Part shown: positions 5,040 through 12,172 of the stretch, piece after piece
Numbering within the stretch: position 1 is the stretch's first letter
Layout of the letters: each line of letters starts with the position of its first letter
Assembly: GCA_046537735.1 (NCBI GenBank)
Contig: JBKHKH010000048.1
Location: 1-13,324, forward strand
Length of the DNA: 13,324 nucleotides
Direction: 5' to 3'
From: JdFR-22 sp046537735
GTDB lineage: Archaea; Halobacteriota; Archaeoglobi; Archaeoglobales; Archaeoglobaceae
The notes under the pieces: generated by a model
Databases searched by the model: none
What the model saw: only the letters and a program-made list of their open reading frames with translations
What the model was told of the DNA's origin: nothing
Program-made: the position numbers and the translations under genes

Positions 5040-7434
5040 GGAGTTGATGAGAGAGATAAATCAGGAGCTCAAATCCTCTTACATTGATTATGCGATGAGC
5101 GTTATTGTGGGGAGGGCTTTACCTGACGTTAGAGATGGTTTAAAGCCTGTTCAGCGCAGGATCCTTTATTCCATGTACGAGATGGGATTGAGGAGCAACC
5201 GCCCCCACAGAAAGTGTGCCAGGATCGTGGGAGATGTGCTGGGTAAATACCACCCCCACGGAGACACCGCAGTGTATGATACTCTGGTCAGAATGGCTCA
5301 GGACTTTGCTATTCGCTATAAGCTGGTAGATGGTCAGGGTAACTTTGGTAGCATCGATGGTGACAGCGCTGCAGCGATGAGATACACCGAAGCGAGATTG
5401 TCAAAAATTGCTGACGAAATGCTGGTGGACATTGAAAAAGAGACCGTTGACTTCACAACCAACTTTGACGGCACTCTAGAGGAGCCCACGGTCCTCCCAT
5501 CTGCCATCCCCAATCTGCTGGTGAATGGGGGTAGTGGTATCGCGGTGGGAATGGCTACCAACATACCTCCCCACAACCTGAATGAGATCTGTGAGGCTAT
5601 TATCGCCTATCTGAGAGAGGAAGACATCACCATTGGAGACCTCATGCAGTACGTGAGGGGACCAGATTTTCCTACTGGAGGCATCATTGTAGGTCAACAG
5701 GGCATCATCGATGCTTATGAGACCGGAAGGGGAAAGATCACCGTTAGAGGTAAGGTCGAAATCGAAGATGAGAAGCTCATAATCACTGAAGTCCCGTACG
5801 TTGTGAACAAGGCCAAACTGGTGGAGAGAATTGCTGAGCTGGTCAAGGAAGGGAAGCTGGAAGAAATTAAGGCTATCAGGGACGAATCGGATAGGGATGG
5901 TATAAGAGTAGTTTTAGAGCTCAGAGGCAACCCCAGGACGGCTGAAAACAAGTTATACACTTTTACCAATCTCCAGAATACGTTCGGGGTTATCAATCTT
6001 GCTCTGGTGAACGGTGAGCCCAGGACCCTAACCCTCAAGGAGCTGATAAGTGAATACGTAACCCACAGGCGGGAGATCATAAGGAGAAGAACCGAATTCG
6101 ACCTCCGTAAGGCTGAAGAGAGGTTGCATATTGTAGAGGGATTGAGAAAGGCGGTAGCAGATATTGATAATGTGGTCCAGCTGATAAGAAAGTCTCCCTC
6201 ACCTGAAGAAGCAAAGACCGCTTTGATGGATAGCTACGATCTAAGCGAGGCTCAGGCCACAGCCATCCTCCAGATGAGGCTGCAAAAATTGACCGGAATA
6301 GAGATGGATGCACTGGAGAACGAATACAAGGATCTCCTATCCAGAATAGAGGGCTATAAAGAACTATTATCTTCTACGGAGAAGATGGATGCAGCGATTA
6401 TAGAAGAGCTTCAGGACATCAAGGAGAAGTACGGGGACGACAGAAGGACCGATATATCTCTTGAAGAAGGAGAGATCTCCATTGAAGAGCTGGTGGCAGC
6501 TGAGGATAACATCCTGGCCATAACACGCAATGGCTTTGCCAAGAGAATGGACTTGAAATCCTTCAGAAGACAGCAGAGAGGGGGAGTAGGAGTAGTGGGA
6601 TTTCCGCTTGAAGGAGAAGATGTTCCCCACATCTTTACCGTCTGCAATACTCACCATAAACTGCTGATCTTTACGGATGCGGGGAGGGCTTACTGGATAA
6701 ACGCCTACGAAATAGTTAAACAGGGAAGACTGGGTAAAGGAGTCAGCATCCGGCGTTATATCGACATAAGCGGAGACGAAAACGTTGTGTCAGTCATCTC
6801 CACTCCGGACTTCAGTGGCAGTGCGGTAATACTCACTGAAGACGGGACCATGAAGAGAACCAAACTCTCCAGATTCGAGAACGCCAAGAAAGCAGGTATA
6901 ATAGCATCCTCAGGCAGGATATCGCATGCAAAATTCTGTGATGAGGGGAGAGAAGTGGTCATCTCCACCAAAAATGGTCAACTGGCCCGATTTGCCTTAA
7001 AGGATATTCCGGAATACGGTAGAAGCGCCAGAGGAGTTAAAAGCATAAGGTTAAGGGAAAACGATGAAATAGCTGACGTAGCCATTGTGATGGGGGATGG
7101 AGATCTATTCACTCTCACTGAACATGGAGTGGGTAAGAGAACCCCAGTAAAGAAGTATCGGCTCACCCGCAGAGGCTCGAAGGGCGTAATCAATTTGAGG
7201 CTTTCCAGTACGGACAGAGTAGTCTATACCGAATACTTTGAGGGTGACGAGGACATCCTCATTCTCAGCAAGGACGGCTATCTGGTAAGGGTCTCAGCAG
7301 ATGATATCTCCCGCCAGGGAAGGAGTGCAGGAGGTGTCAGGGTTGACAGAAAAGAGGTGGCGTGCGCCACAAAACTTGAACATGAAATGGATTTAATGGA
7401 AGAGGCAGCAGAAAATTCAGAGAATTTAGACTAG
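5038..7434 (+). CDS. gyrA: DNA gyrase subunit A
   Basis: A 798-residue GyrA, the DNA breakage-reunion subunit. The N-terminal winged-helix region has SYIDYAMSVIVGRALPDVRD, PVQRRILYSM and the active-site AAAMRYTEAR with Arg115 and catalytic Tyr116. The quinolone region reads YHPHGDTAVYD: Thr77 stands where E. coli has Ser83, and Asp81 matches Asp87. A tower and coiled-coil domain with VEGLRKAVADID follows. The C-terminal beta-pinwheel has six recognisable blades, with segments such as ILAITRNGFAKRMDL, LLIFTDAGRAYWI, VILTEDGTMKRTKL, VVISTKNGQLARF, LFTLTEHGVGKRT and ILILSKDGYLVRV. The GyrA box is QQRGGVG (512-518), a variant of QRRGGKG, which supports true gyrase rather than topoisomerase IV. 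A short acidic tail ends the protein. The start is supported by GGTGATT just upstream. Confidence 0.97.
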   Translation: MELMREINQELKSSYIDYAMSVIVGRALPDVRDGLKPVQRRILYSMYEMGLRSNRPHRKCARIVGDVLGKYHPHGDTAVYDTLVRMAQDFAIRYKLVDGQGNFGSIDGDSAAAMRYTEARLSKIADEMLVDIEKETVDFTTNFDGTLEEPTVLPSAIPNLLVNGGSGIAVGMATNIPPHNLNEICEAIIAYLREEDITIGDLMQYVRGPDFPTGGIIVGQQGIIDAYETGRGKITVRGKVEIEDEKLIITEVPYVVNKAKLVERIAELVKEGKLEEIKAIRDESDRDGIRVVLELRGNPRTAENKLYTFTNLQNTFGVINLALVNGEPRTLTLKELISEYVTHRREIIRRRTEFDLRKAEERLHIVEGLRKAVADIDNVVQLIRKSPSPEEAKTALMDSYDLSEAQATAILQMRLQKLTGIEMDALENEYKDLLSRIEGYKELLSSTEKMDAAIIEELQDIKEKYGDDRRTDISLEEGEISIEELVAAEDNILAITRNGFAKRMDLKSFRRQQRGGVGVVGFPLEGEDVPHIFTVCNTHHKLLIFTDAGRAYWINAYEIVKQGRLGKGVSIRRYIDISGDENVVSVISTPDFSGSAVILTEDGTMKRTKLSRFENAKKAGIIASSGRISHAKFCDEGREVVISTKNGQLARFALKDIPEYGRSARGVKSIRLRENDEIADVAIVMGDGDLFTLTEHGVGKRTPVKKYRLTRRGSKGVINLRLSSTDRVVYTEYFEGDEDILILSKDGYLVRVSADDISRQGRSAGGVRVDRKEVACATKLEHEMDLMEEAAENSENLD

Positions 7435-7480
7435 TGAAGAGAATAGTGGAGAGGTTCAATCACATTGAAGATTATAGCCA

Positions 7481-7801
7481 TTATTTGTATGATCTTCTCT
7501 CCATCCTGTCCAGTCTGCCCTCCAGGGGGTCTATGTAGGCTTGCAGTTTACTGTCTATTCTGCTCTCCAGGTCATCTGCGTTGACGGCGATGGTCCTCTT
7601 GGTGCTTTCGAACTCCTCCATAACTTCCTTCATTCTCAATATCAGGCTTATTATCAGTGCGCCCAGTGAGAGTGTCAGTAGAAAAGCAAAGAACATGACC
7701 GCTGAACTAACTCTGTCGTATAATAGGAGCCAGTTGTAGGTCAACATAACAGATGAGAATACCATAATCACCACTAAGCCAATATCGCTTCTTACATCCA
7801 T
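7481..7801 (-). CDS. Small two-helix membrane protein with coiled-coil tail, unknown function
   Basis: I do not recognise a named family. From the ATG at 7801 the protein has 106 residues. Two hydrophobic stretches, about residues 7-28 and 32-56, form a likely helical hairpin. They are followed by a charged region (57-104) rich in Glu, Arg and Lys with heptad-like spacing (MKEVMEEFESTKRTI, LESRIDSKLQAYI, LEGRLDRMERR), so a soluble coiled-coil tail is likely. A GTG three codons upstream (7810) is possible, but GGTGA lies directly upstream of the ATG at a five-base spacing and overlaps that GTG, so I prefer the ATG. It sits convergent to gyrA with a 46-bp gap and downstream of mch on the same strand, but has its own TATA box, so it may be independently transcribed. 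Confidence 0.7.
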   Translation of the reverse strand: MDVRSDIGLVVIMVFSSVMLTYNWLLLYDRVSSAVMFFAFLLTLSLGALIISLILRMKEVMEEFESTKRTIAVNADDLESRIDSKLQAYIDPLEGRLDRMERRSYK

Positions 7802-7810
7802 CCCGGTCAC

Positions 7811-7815
7811 CTGAG
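7811..7815 (-). promoter_or_regulatory. Ribosome binding site deciding the 7801 start
   Basis: On the minus strand CAGGTGACCGGGATG places a GGTGA ribosome motif five bases before the ATG at 7801. The alternative GTG start at 7810 lies inside this motif, which argues against it. The marked coordinates are approximate within two bases. Confidence 0.55.
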
Positions 7816-7833
7816 TTATAATAAGAACAATTA

Positions 7834-7850
7834 GTATTTATATGTTTTGA
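7834..7850 (-). promoter_or_regulatory. BRE/TATA box for the small membrane protein
   Basis: Minus-strand CAAAACATATAAATACT has an A-rich BRE followed by TATAAATA, one of the best archaeal promoter matches in the window. It sits in the 63-bp gap after mch, about 25 bp before the predicted transcription start near 7813, just ahead of the ribosome site. Confidence 0.65.
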
Positions 7851-7864
7851 ATAATAATGCTATA

Positions 7865-8806
7865 CTATTCAATCTGATAAGACTTTAATAACACATCCGG
7901 GTTCAGTTTGCCGAAAGAGTATGTTTTTCCTTCGCCAATATGGTTGATCACGGCTTGAGCAGGGGCAAAAAGACTGGCATCAATGCTGTAGAAATCGTAA
8001 TTCGCATTGCTGAATACTTCTATGAAGGGTTTTCCATAGTCTTTGGACTGTTCTGAGGGAACTTGAGCTAATAAATCGCTGTAATCACTTACGGTCAGGC
8101 TCACACTCCCATAGTATATCAGGCTATCGTTTGTGGACCCCATGGCCTTGAGGTCATCACCCATAACCGGAGCGATGGGACAAATGCCGGTGGCACTAAT
8201 AACTGACAGGGGATTGTAACCCAGCTCTGCCAGCCTGAATAATGCGGTCTCAATTATCCTGCCGGATATCTGGACGCTTCCTGCTATGGATGCCGTGGGC
8301 GCTACCAGAGCGTAGACCCTCTCCGGGGCGACCTCACATTCCTTAGCAATAAGGTCAATAACCTCTTCACCCGGTAGCTTGCCGGACTCTAAAGCGATCA
8401 CGGCGTAGTCGGCATCATCCTCGTATTCTATCTGCTCGTAGGTCTTTTTGGGCTTGAGAGCTAAAGCCCTGGCGGGACCGCTGCCCATGGCAAAATAATC
8501 GCCCACCTTGATCTGCCACCCAGCTTTCTGGGAGCCGAGACAGGAAATAGCGGGCTGGTCCGTGTACTGGGTTATGAAAGGAAGGAATTTATCGCCAATA
8601 TAGTTCATGGTGATCTCTACTTCACTGTAACCCCCCATGCATGCTCTGGTGAACATGATACCTGCCTCGTAGCCCCCAGGAACATTAACCCCACAATCAA
8701 TGACCGTCGCCCCGTTATTGAGTCTGGAAGCCTCGATCCTCAACTCCTCTTCATAATCCACCATATCTTCTACGATGTCCAGTGCCATTTCATTCACGCT
8801 GATCAT
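7865..8806 (-). CDS. mch: Methenyl-tetrahydromethanopterin cyclohydrolase
   Basis: A 313-residue Mch, which interconverts 5-formyl- and 5,10-methenyl-tetrahydromethanopterin in the C1 pathway of methanogenesis, methane/alkane oxidation or sulfate-reducing Archaeoglobi; cytoplasmic. Family motifs are clear: VIDCGVNVPGGYEAG (35-49), CLGSQKAGWQIKVGDYFAMG (89-108), SGPARAL (109-115), VAPTASIAGSVQISGRIIET (168-187), and GICPIAPVMGDDLKAMGSTN (207-226). Arg183 and Glu186 fall at the residue numbers I recall as catalytic in the A. fulgidus enzyme. Length is close to the usual 315-325. The ATG at 8806 follows GGTGGT at good spacing. It lies nine bases after the cyclophilin-like gene, so the two form an operon driven from the promoter near 9230. 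Confidence 0.97.
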   Translation of the reverse strand: MISVNEMALDIVEDMVDYEEELRIEASRLNNGATVIDCGVNVPGGYEAGIMFTRACMGGYSEVEITMNYIGDKFLPFITQYTDQPAISCLGSQKAGWQIKVGDYFAMGSGPARALALKPKKTYEQIEYEDDADYAVIALESGKLPGEEVIDLIAKECEVAPERVYALVAPTASIAGSVQISGRIIETALFRLAELGYNPLSVISATGICPIAPVMGDDLKAMGSTNDSLIYYGSVSLTVSDYSDLLAQVPSEQSKDYGKPFIEVFSNANYDFYSIDASLFAPAQAVINHIGEGKTYSFGKLNPDVLLKSYQIE

Positions 8807-8809
8807 TAT

Positions 8810-8820
8810 ACCACCTTAAA
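8810..8820 (-). promoter_or_regulatory. Ribosome binding site of mch
   Basis: Minus-strand AAGGTGGTATAATG puts GGTGGT a few bases before the mch ATG and overlapping the region right after the upstream stop codon. It supports translational coupling of the two genes. Confidence 0.65.
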
Positions 8821-9202
8821 TTACCTCCTTAATCCACAAATCTAATAGAGTCGCCATCTTGACCTGTTTGAAATCCTTTGCGTCTCCTGTAACTTTTCCC
8901 ATAACATTGACAGGTCCTGCAGGCACGATCTGGTCATCAGTGCTCATGGGGGTCTTGCCAAAGAAGATGCATAACGCTTTACCATCGATCCAGTAAGCTA
9001 CGTCACCCATCTCAACCACCTCATGCGAATTCTCCTGTACCTCTACCCCTATATCAGCCTTAAAATAGATCTCATCTCCCCAGGTGTTCGCTTCACCTTC
9101 TATAGGTAAATTGGACAGAACAGCCTTTACCGTTTGAGGAGCAATATCTTCATAAAGTTCAGCTTCTCTGGTTAAACCGCCTGACTCGATCTTGATTTTC
9201 AT
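8816..9202 (-). CDS. Cyclophilin-like fold protein (DUF369)
   Basis: A 128-residue protein of the archaeal/Thermotoga cyclophilin-like family (DUF369). The core signature is plain: VVEMGDVAYWIDGKALCIF (62-80), FGKTPMS (81-87), then IVPAGPVNVMGKVTGD (92-107). The fold is an eight-stranded barrel like cyclophilin, but family members are not proven peptidyl-prolyl isomerases and the true role is unknown. A TTG seven codons upstream (9223) keeps the frame open, but the ATG at 9202 gives the conserved MKIKIESGG opening and lies about 27 bp from a strong TATA box, which indicates a leaderless message starting at this ATG. It is the first gene of an operon with mch, nine bases apart, which suggests a part in mch expression, folding or the same pathway; that is inference only. 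Confidence 0.85.
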   Translation of the reverse strand: MKIKIESGGLTREAELYEDIAPQTVKAVLSNLPIEGEANTWGDEIYFKADIGVEVQENSHEVVEMGDVAYWIDGKALCIFFGKTPMSTDDQIVPAGPVNVMGKVTGDAKDFKQVKMATLLDLWIKEVI

Positions 9203-9223
9203 GTTTTGAATTGCAGAATTCAA

Positions 9224-9239
9224 TATATAAATTTTGACA
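9224..9239 (-). promoter_or_regulatory. BRE/TATA box of the cyclophilin-like/mch operon
   Basis: Minus-strand GTCAAAATTTATATATTG carries a CAAAA BRE-like half and a TTTATATA box. Its centre is about 27 bp from the ATG at 9202, placing the predicted transcription start on the start codon. It is a textbook archaeal arrangement and supports the ATG over the TTG. Confidence 0.7.
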
Positions 9240-9397
9240 ACCTGCTCATAGATTGAAAAATTCTCCTGTAAGGGGTCTTAGGACCTCAATCCATGAAAAA
9301 GATTAAAAGCCAAATGGGAAGAGGTAAGGATTGCTAAGTATATATCCGTAAGTATATAAATCTGGGAGATGCTCTTGATAAATAATAGAGGATTAAC
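9240..9397. other. Divergent intergenic region between the mch operon and the flippase
   Basis: About 160 bp holding the flippase promoter on the right. A short potential hairpin GGTC-TTAG-GACC lies at about 9277-9288. A 14-codon ATG-to-TAA run (9293-9337) has no ribosome site, and I do not call it a gene. Nothing else is recognisable. Confidence 0.5.
9335..9360 (+). promoter_or_regulatory. Duplicated TATA element upstream of the flippase gene
   Basis: TAAGTATATA occurs twice, at 9335-9344 and 9349-9358, a direct repeat with a 14-bp period. The second copy continues as TATAAA and would place transcription start near 9380, giving a leader of about 18 nt with GAGGAT (9388-9393) before the ATG at 9398. 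The first copy could be a second promoter or part of a regulator site. Confidence 0.5.
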
Positions 9398-10951
9398 ATG
9401 GCTAACGGATCTCACCTGGACAGCTCGTTGCTCAAGATAGTGAAGGGAGCTGGTATCGGCTTCATGGGAAGTATCATCGGAATGTTTTTAGCCTATCTAA
9501 CCAGATTGGTCATCGCTCGATGGTTGGGGGCTGGAGATTACGGTTTGATAAACCTGGGGTTCGCTGCCATGTCCATTGCTACCACTCTGGCTCTGGTGGG
9601 GTTGCCGGCAGGTATCAAGAGATATATTTCATACTATAAAGGGCAGGGAGACGACTCCAGGATAAAAGGGACCATCTTAAGTGCATTGATGATCAGCTTT
9701 CCCTTGAGTATAATATTCACTGTTATGGTCTTCTTTAACGCTGAATGGATTTCTGTCCGCATCTTTCGTGAACCACAACTGACTCCTGTGCTAATGGTCT
9801 TTGCTTTGGCAATTCCTTTCATGGTAGTGGCCAGAAATTTCATGTTGACCACAATTGGTTTTCAGGATTTGAGGTATAGAGTCTATGTCAACGACGTGTT
9901 CCAGAATATCTTCAAGGTAATGGCGATTGTCATTTTCCTTAGCCTGGGATACGGAGTTATGGGAGCAGCAACAGGGTGGGTCATGGCCATAGTATTTATG
10001 CCATTTCTGGCATTCTTCTTTCTGGAGAAGAGGGTTTTTCCTGTTCTTAAAACCAAAGTTAAGGCTGTTTATACGATTAAAGAGCTTTTTATGTTCTCTT
10101 TTCCCCTCATCTTTGCAGGAATAGCGGCGATGGTGACCAACTGGACCGACACATTGATGCTGGGCTATTTTTCCACTACAGAGGACGTTGGCGTCTATAA
10201 TGCGGCTTTCCCCACAGCAAGATTGCTGAGCGTGTTCTTAACCTCTTTTGGTGCCATATTCATGCCCGTGATCTCAGAGCTCTACTCCAGAAATGCACTG
10301 GATGACCTGAGGGACACCTATAGTGCCGTAACCAAGTGGATTTTCGCCCTAATTGTTCCCGTTTTTCTGCTGATGGTCCTGTTCTCCAACTGGATACTGG
10401 ATCTCATGTTCGGTGAGGAGTTCGTTAGAGGAGCAACTGCGCTAAGCATTCTGGCATTCGGTTATCTGGTGGTATGCGTTGTGGGCCCCACCGGACAGGT
10501 CCTGCAGGCATATGGGAGAACCAGAGTGCTGATGGGTATGAGCTTTTTCGGTGCGGGAACCAATGTGGTGTTGAACTACATTCTAATACCCATATACGGG
10601 GTCAATGGGGCTGCAGTGGCAACCGGAACTTCTCTGGCCGCGATGAACGTTTTTCATCTAGTAGTGGTTTACCGCATCGCTGGATTACAGCCCTTCAGAA
10701 GAACTTACCTTAAGCCCCTAACAGCTTCGGTGCTGGCTGTTGGAGTGGTCTATACTGTGACCAGATATGTGTTGGGGGTATCCCTGATATCGCTGATAGG
10801 GATGTTCGTGGTGTTCATGGTCCTCTACTTCTTCTTGCTGCTGGCCATGAAGTCCTTCGAGAGAGAGGATTTGATGGTCATGAGGGCCATAGACAAAAAA
10901 TTGAACGTGAACACCCACTGGATAAGGAAAATAATAATGAAATTCCTGTGA
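9398..10951 (+). CDS. Polysaccharide/oligosaccharide flippase (Wzx/RfbX-like, MVF family)
   Basis: A 517-residue polytopic membrane protein with about 12 to 14 hydrophobic helices and short charged loops. The N-terminal pattern is typical of the Polysacc_synt family: a glycine-rich first helix (GAGIGFMGSIIGMFLAYLTR, 14-33), then ARWLGAGDYGLINLGFA (40-56) and GLPAGIKRYISYYKGQGD (68-85). The second half repeats the fold, with helices around TDTLMLGYFSTTEDVGVYNA and NVVLNYILIPIYGVNGAAVA. Members move lipid-linked glycans across the cytoplasmic membrane; in archaea they are tied to N-glycans, S-layer glycosylation or exopolysaccharide. The specific substrate cannot be read from the sequence. No glycosyltransferase is adjacent, so the gene stands alone here. 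The ATG at 9398 has GAGG seven bases upstream. A hairpin and T tract follow the stop. Confidence 0.9.
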   Translation: MANGSHLDSSLLKIVKGAGIGFMGSIIGMFLAYLTRLVIARWLGAGDYGLINLGFAAMSIATTLALVGLPAGIKRYISYYKGQGDDSRIKGTILSALMISFPLSIIFTVMVFFNAEWISVRIFREPQLTPVLMVFALAIPFMVVARNFMLTTIGFQDLRYRVYVNDVFQNIFKVMAIVIFLSLGYGVMGAATGWVMAIVFMPFLAFFFLEKRVFPVLKTKVKAVYTIKELFMFSFPLIFAGIAAMVTNWTDTLMLGYFSTTEDVGVYNAAFPTARLLSVFLTSFGAIFMPVISELYSRNALDDLRDTYSAVTKWIFALIVPVFLLMVLFSNWILDLMFGEEFVRGATALSILAFGYLVVCVVGPTGQVLQAYGRTRVLMGMSFFGAGTNVVLNYILIPIYGVNGAAVATGTSLAAMNVFHLVVVYRIAGLQPFRRTYLKPLTASVLAVGVVYTVTRYVLGVSLISLIGMFVVFMVLYFFLLLAMKSFEREDLMVMRAIDKKLNVNTHWIRKIIMKFL

Positions 10952-11199
10952 CCATCTTATTTTGTCCTCAGTAAACTCGATTTACAGTTCATTCACTTAT
11001 TTTGTCAAAGTCCTTCCTTCCCTCAGATATCACTTTTTCAATATCTTCAGCATTATTACATTGCTGAAACTTTCTCCCTCTCTTTTCTCTTTTTTTGAGC
11101 TGTTGTATGCCTCAAGGGTAACGGATATTGTTTTAGTGGGCATATATGTGTATATGTATTTGTATATTTATAAATTATTTTTCTCGGATTTATGTGGTT
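10952..11199. other. AT- and pyrimidine-rich gap between convergent genes
   Basis: This 248-bp stretch is T/C-rich on the plus strand and becomes TA-rich at its right end (alternating TATATGTATAT around 11142-11170). A TTG-initiated open frame crosses it, but its composition follows the T-rich bias rather than protein coding. It holds the terminator described separately. No other gene is supported. Confidence 0.6.
11046..11096 (+). terminator. Stem-loop plus T tract downstream of the flippase gene
   Basis: TTCAGCA (11046-11052) and TGCTGAA (11062-11068) form a perfect 7-bp stem with a nine-base loop. A pyrimidine-rich stretch follows that ends in seven T residues at 11090-11096. It is a plausible end for the rightward flippase transcript. 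The T tract is about 20 bases from the stem, so the oligo-T run, the main archaeal signal, may be enough on its own. Confidence 0.5.
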
Positions 11200-11622
11200 C
11201 TAATACTTAATTCTAGACGTTTCCCTCATGAACTCCTTCTCCACGGGAGCGAAGTCGAGGTAGCGGTGCCAGGTATCCTCTAAAAATGTATATCTTTTCT
11301 CTTCATTTCTACTGAAGACCACTTTTCCTTTTGTTACTTTATATCTGAAACTCAGAGGAGCGTAATTTAGTATTTTGATGTCTACCGGTAACTTAAGAGC
11401 CTTTTCAAGTTCTACAGAAAGAGTTAATTCGTAATCTAAAGCTTTTTTACTTACCTTTTTCTCATCCAAATAGACTGCTATATCCAGGTCTCTGAACCAG
11501 TATGCATCAATGAAGCTTCCGTGGATATAAGCGAATATTATTTCATCTTTATTGGATAATAGGGAACTTAATCTGTTCTTTACCTCCTCTTTCTCCTCTT
11601 GTGAAAGCTTATATCCTATCAT
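11200..11622 (-). CDS. mntA: MntA-type nucleotidyltransferase antitoxin
   Basis: A 140-residue minimal nucleotidyltransferase of the pol-beta fold. The catalytic motif is in AYIHGSFIDAYWFRDLDIAV: Gly35-Ser36, eight residues, then Asp45-x-Asp47, with the third acidic residue Asp81 in LPVDIKILN. In studied MntA-HepT systems the MNT protein adds AMP units to a tyrosine of the HEPN toxin and so silences it. The spacing of eight between GS and DxD is shorter than the GSx10DxD of many MntA proteins, but the left-edge paralogue of this window has the same spacing. The gene follows hepT with a four-base ATGA overlap, the classic coupled order. A conserved-looking C-terminal tail (about 110-140) extends past the catalytic core. 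AT content is higher than in the neighbouring housekeeping genes, which fits a mobile toxin-antitoxin pair. Confidence 0.85.
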   Translation of the reverse strand: MIGYKLSQEEKEEVKNRLSSLLSNKDEIIFAYIHGSFIDAYWFRDLDIAVYLDEKKVSKKALDYELTLSVELEKALKLPVDIKILNYAPLSFRYKVTKGKVVFSRNEEKRYTFLEDTWHRYLDFAPVEKEFMRETSRIKY

Positions 11623-12032
11623 AATCTGTTCACCGCTTCTAAGAACTCTTCCAGGTCCTCTAAATTCTCCTTTATTATGTTGAAGATCATTTCATCATCT
11701 ATCTCCCAGTATATGTGAACGAGCATGTTTCTGAACTTTGCCATGTTGGCCAGCCTTTCGGAAAGCTCTTCAGAGATAACTTCTTCTCTTCCAAGAATTA
11801 TAAAACAATCAGAATAGCTTTCAGGTATTTTTTTCTCCAGTCTCGCTGCAATATGGTTACAAATAGATAGAGACGCTTCTATAGCTACAAGGAGTTTATA
11901 TTTGGCTGCATCAATAAGATTAGGATCTGAAATTAGATTATCTCTACCCTGGGATGAAAGAGACCTTAGCTCGCCCAAGGCTTTTCTAATCTCTAGGGTT
12001 CTCCTTTTTATCAAATCTCTATCAATTCTCAT
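11619..12032 (-). CDS. hepT: HepT-like HEPN-domain toxin
   Basis: A 137-residue, all-helical HEPN protein (DUF86 type). The active-site motif R-x4-H-x-Y is intact in KFRNMLVHIYWEID: Arg101, His106 and Tyr108. In characterised HepT proteins this motif forms the ribonuclease site of a dimer, and the Tyr is the residue AMPylated by MntA. Upstream helices include AAKYKLLVAIEASLSICNHI (42-61), typical of the family. The gene overlaps mntA by four bases, forming a two-gene operon. The ATG at 12032 has a TATA-like element about 30 bp upstream and no close GGTG site. Base composition is AT-rich like mntA. The identity is firm; whether the pair acts as an active toxin-antitoxin system cannot be read from the sequence. 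Confidence 0.88.
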   Translation of the reverse strand: MRIDRDLIKRRTLEIRKALGELRSLSSQGRDNLISDPNLIDAAKYKLLVAIEASLSICNHIAARLEKKIPESYSDCFIILGREEVISEELSERLANMAKFRNMLVHIYWEIDDEMIFNIIKENLEDLEEFLEAVNRL

Positions 12033-12172
12033 TTATATCTGTTTTATCCTCAACTGTATTAATTTATTCGGTTTTCAGGAATACGTTTTAATTTTTGATT
12101 TAGGTTTTTATGTAGCCCAATGTCAGATGCGAATTATGAATTAGCTATATGAAATAGAATTACCTACTATAA
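12033..12172. other. Gap between glmS and hepT with the hepT promoter
   Basis: A 140-bp AT-rich gap. On the minus strand AACCGAATAAATTAATAC (about 12056-12073) offers a BRE/TATA-like element about 30 bp before the hepT ATG. No clear hairpin or T run marks the end of glmS, so read-through from glmS into hepT cannot be ruled out. Confidence 0.45.

Noticed and set aside
9203..9223. Seven-codon N-terminal extension of the cyclophilin-like protein from a TTG
   Set aside because: A strong TATA box lies immediately upstream of the TTG, so transcription would start near the ATG at 9202; the conserved MKIKIESGG opening also starts there.
9293..9337. 14-codon ORF in the gap before the flippase gene
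   Set aside because: No ribosome site and it lies upstream of the predicted transcription start.
11142..11185. TA-rich tract as a replication origin or strong promoter
   Set aside because: No origin-type repeats or initiator gene are nearby, and no gene follows in either direction at suitable spacing; it is better read as simple AT-rich intergenic DNA.
10962..11210. 82-codon plus-strand open frame after the flippase gene
   Set aside because: It begins at TTG with no ribosome site, its hydrophobic composition follows the T-rich DNA, it runs over a stem-loop and T tract, and it overlaps the end of the opposing mntA.
11902..12144. 80-codon plus-strand open frame over hepT and the gap to glmS
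   Set aside because: It is mostly antisense to a well-supported HEPN gene and has no ribosome site or recognisable motif.
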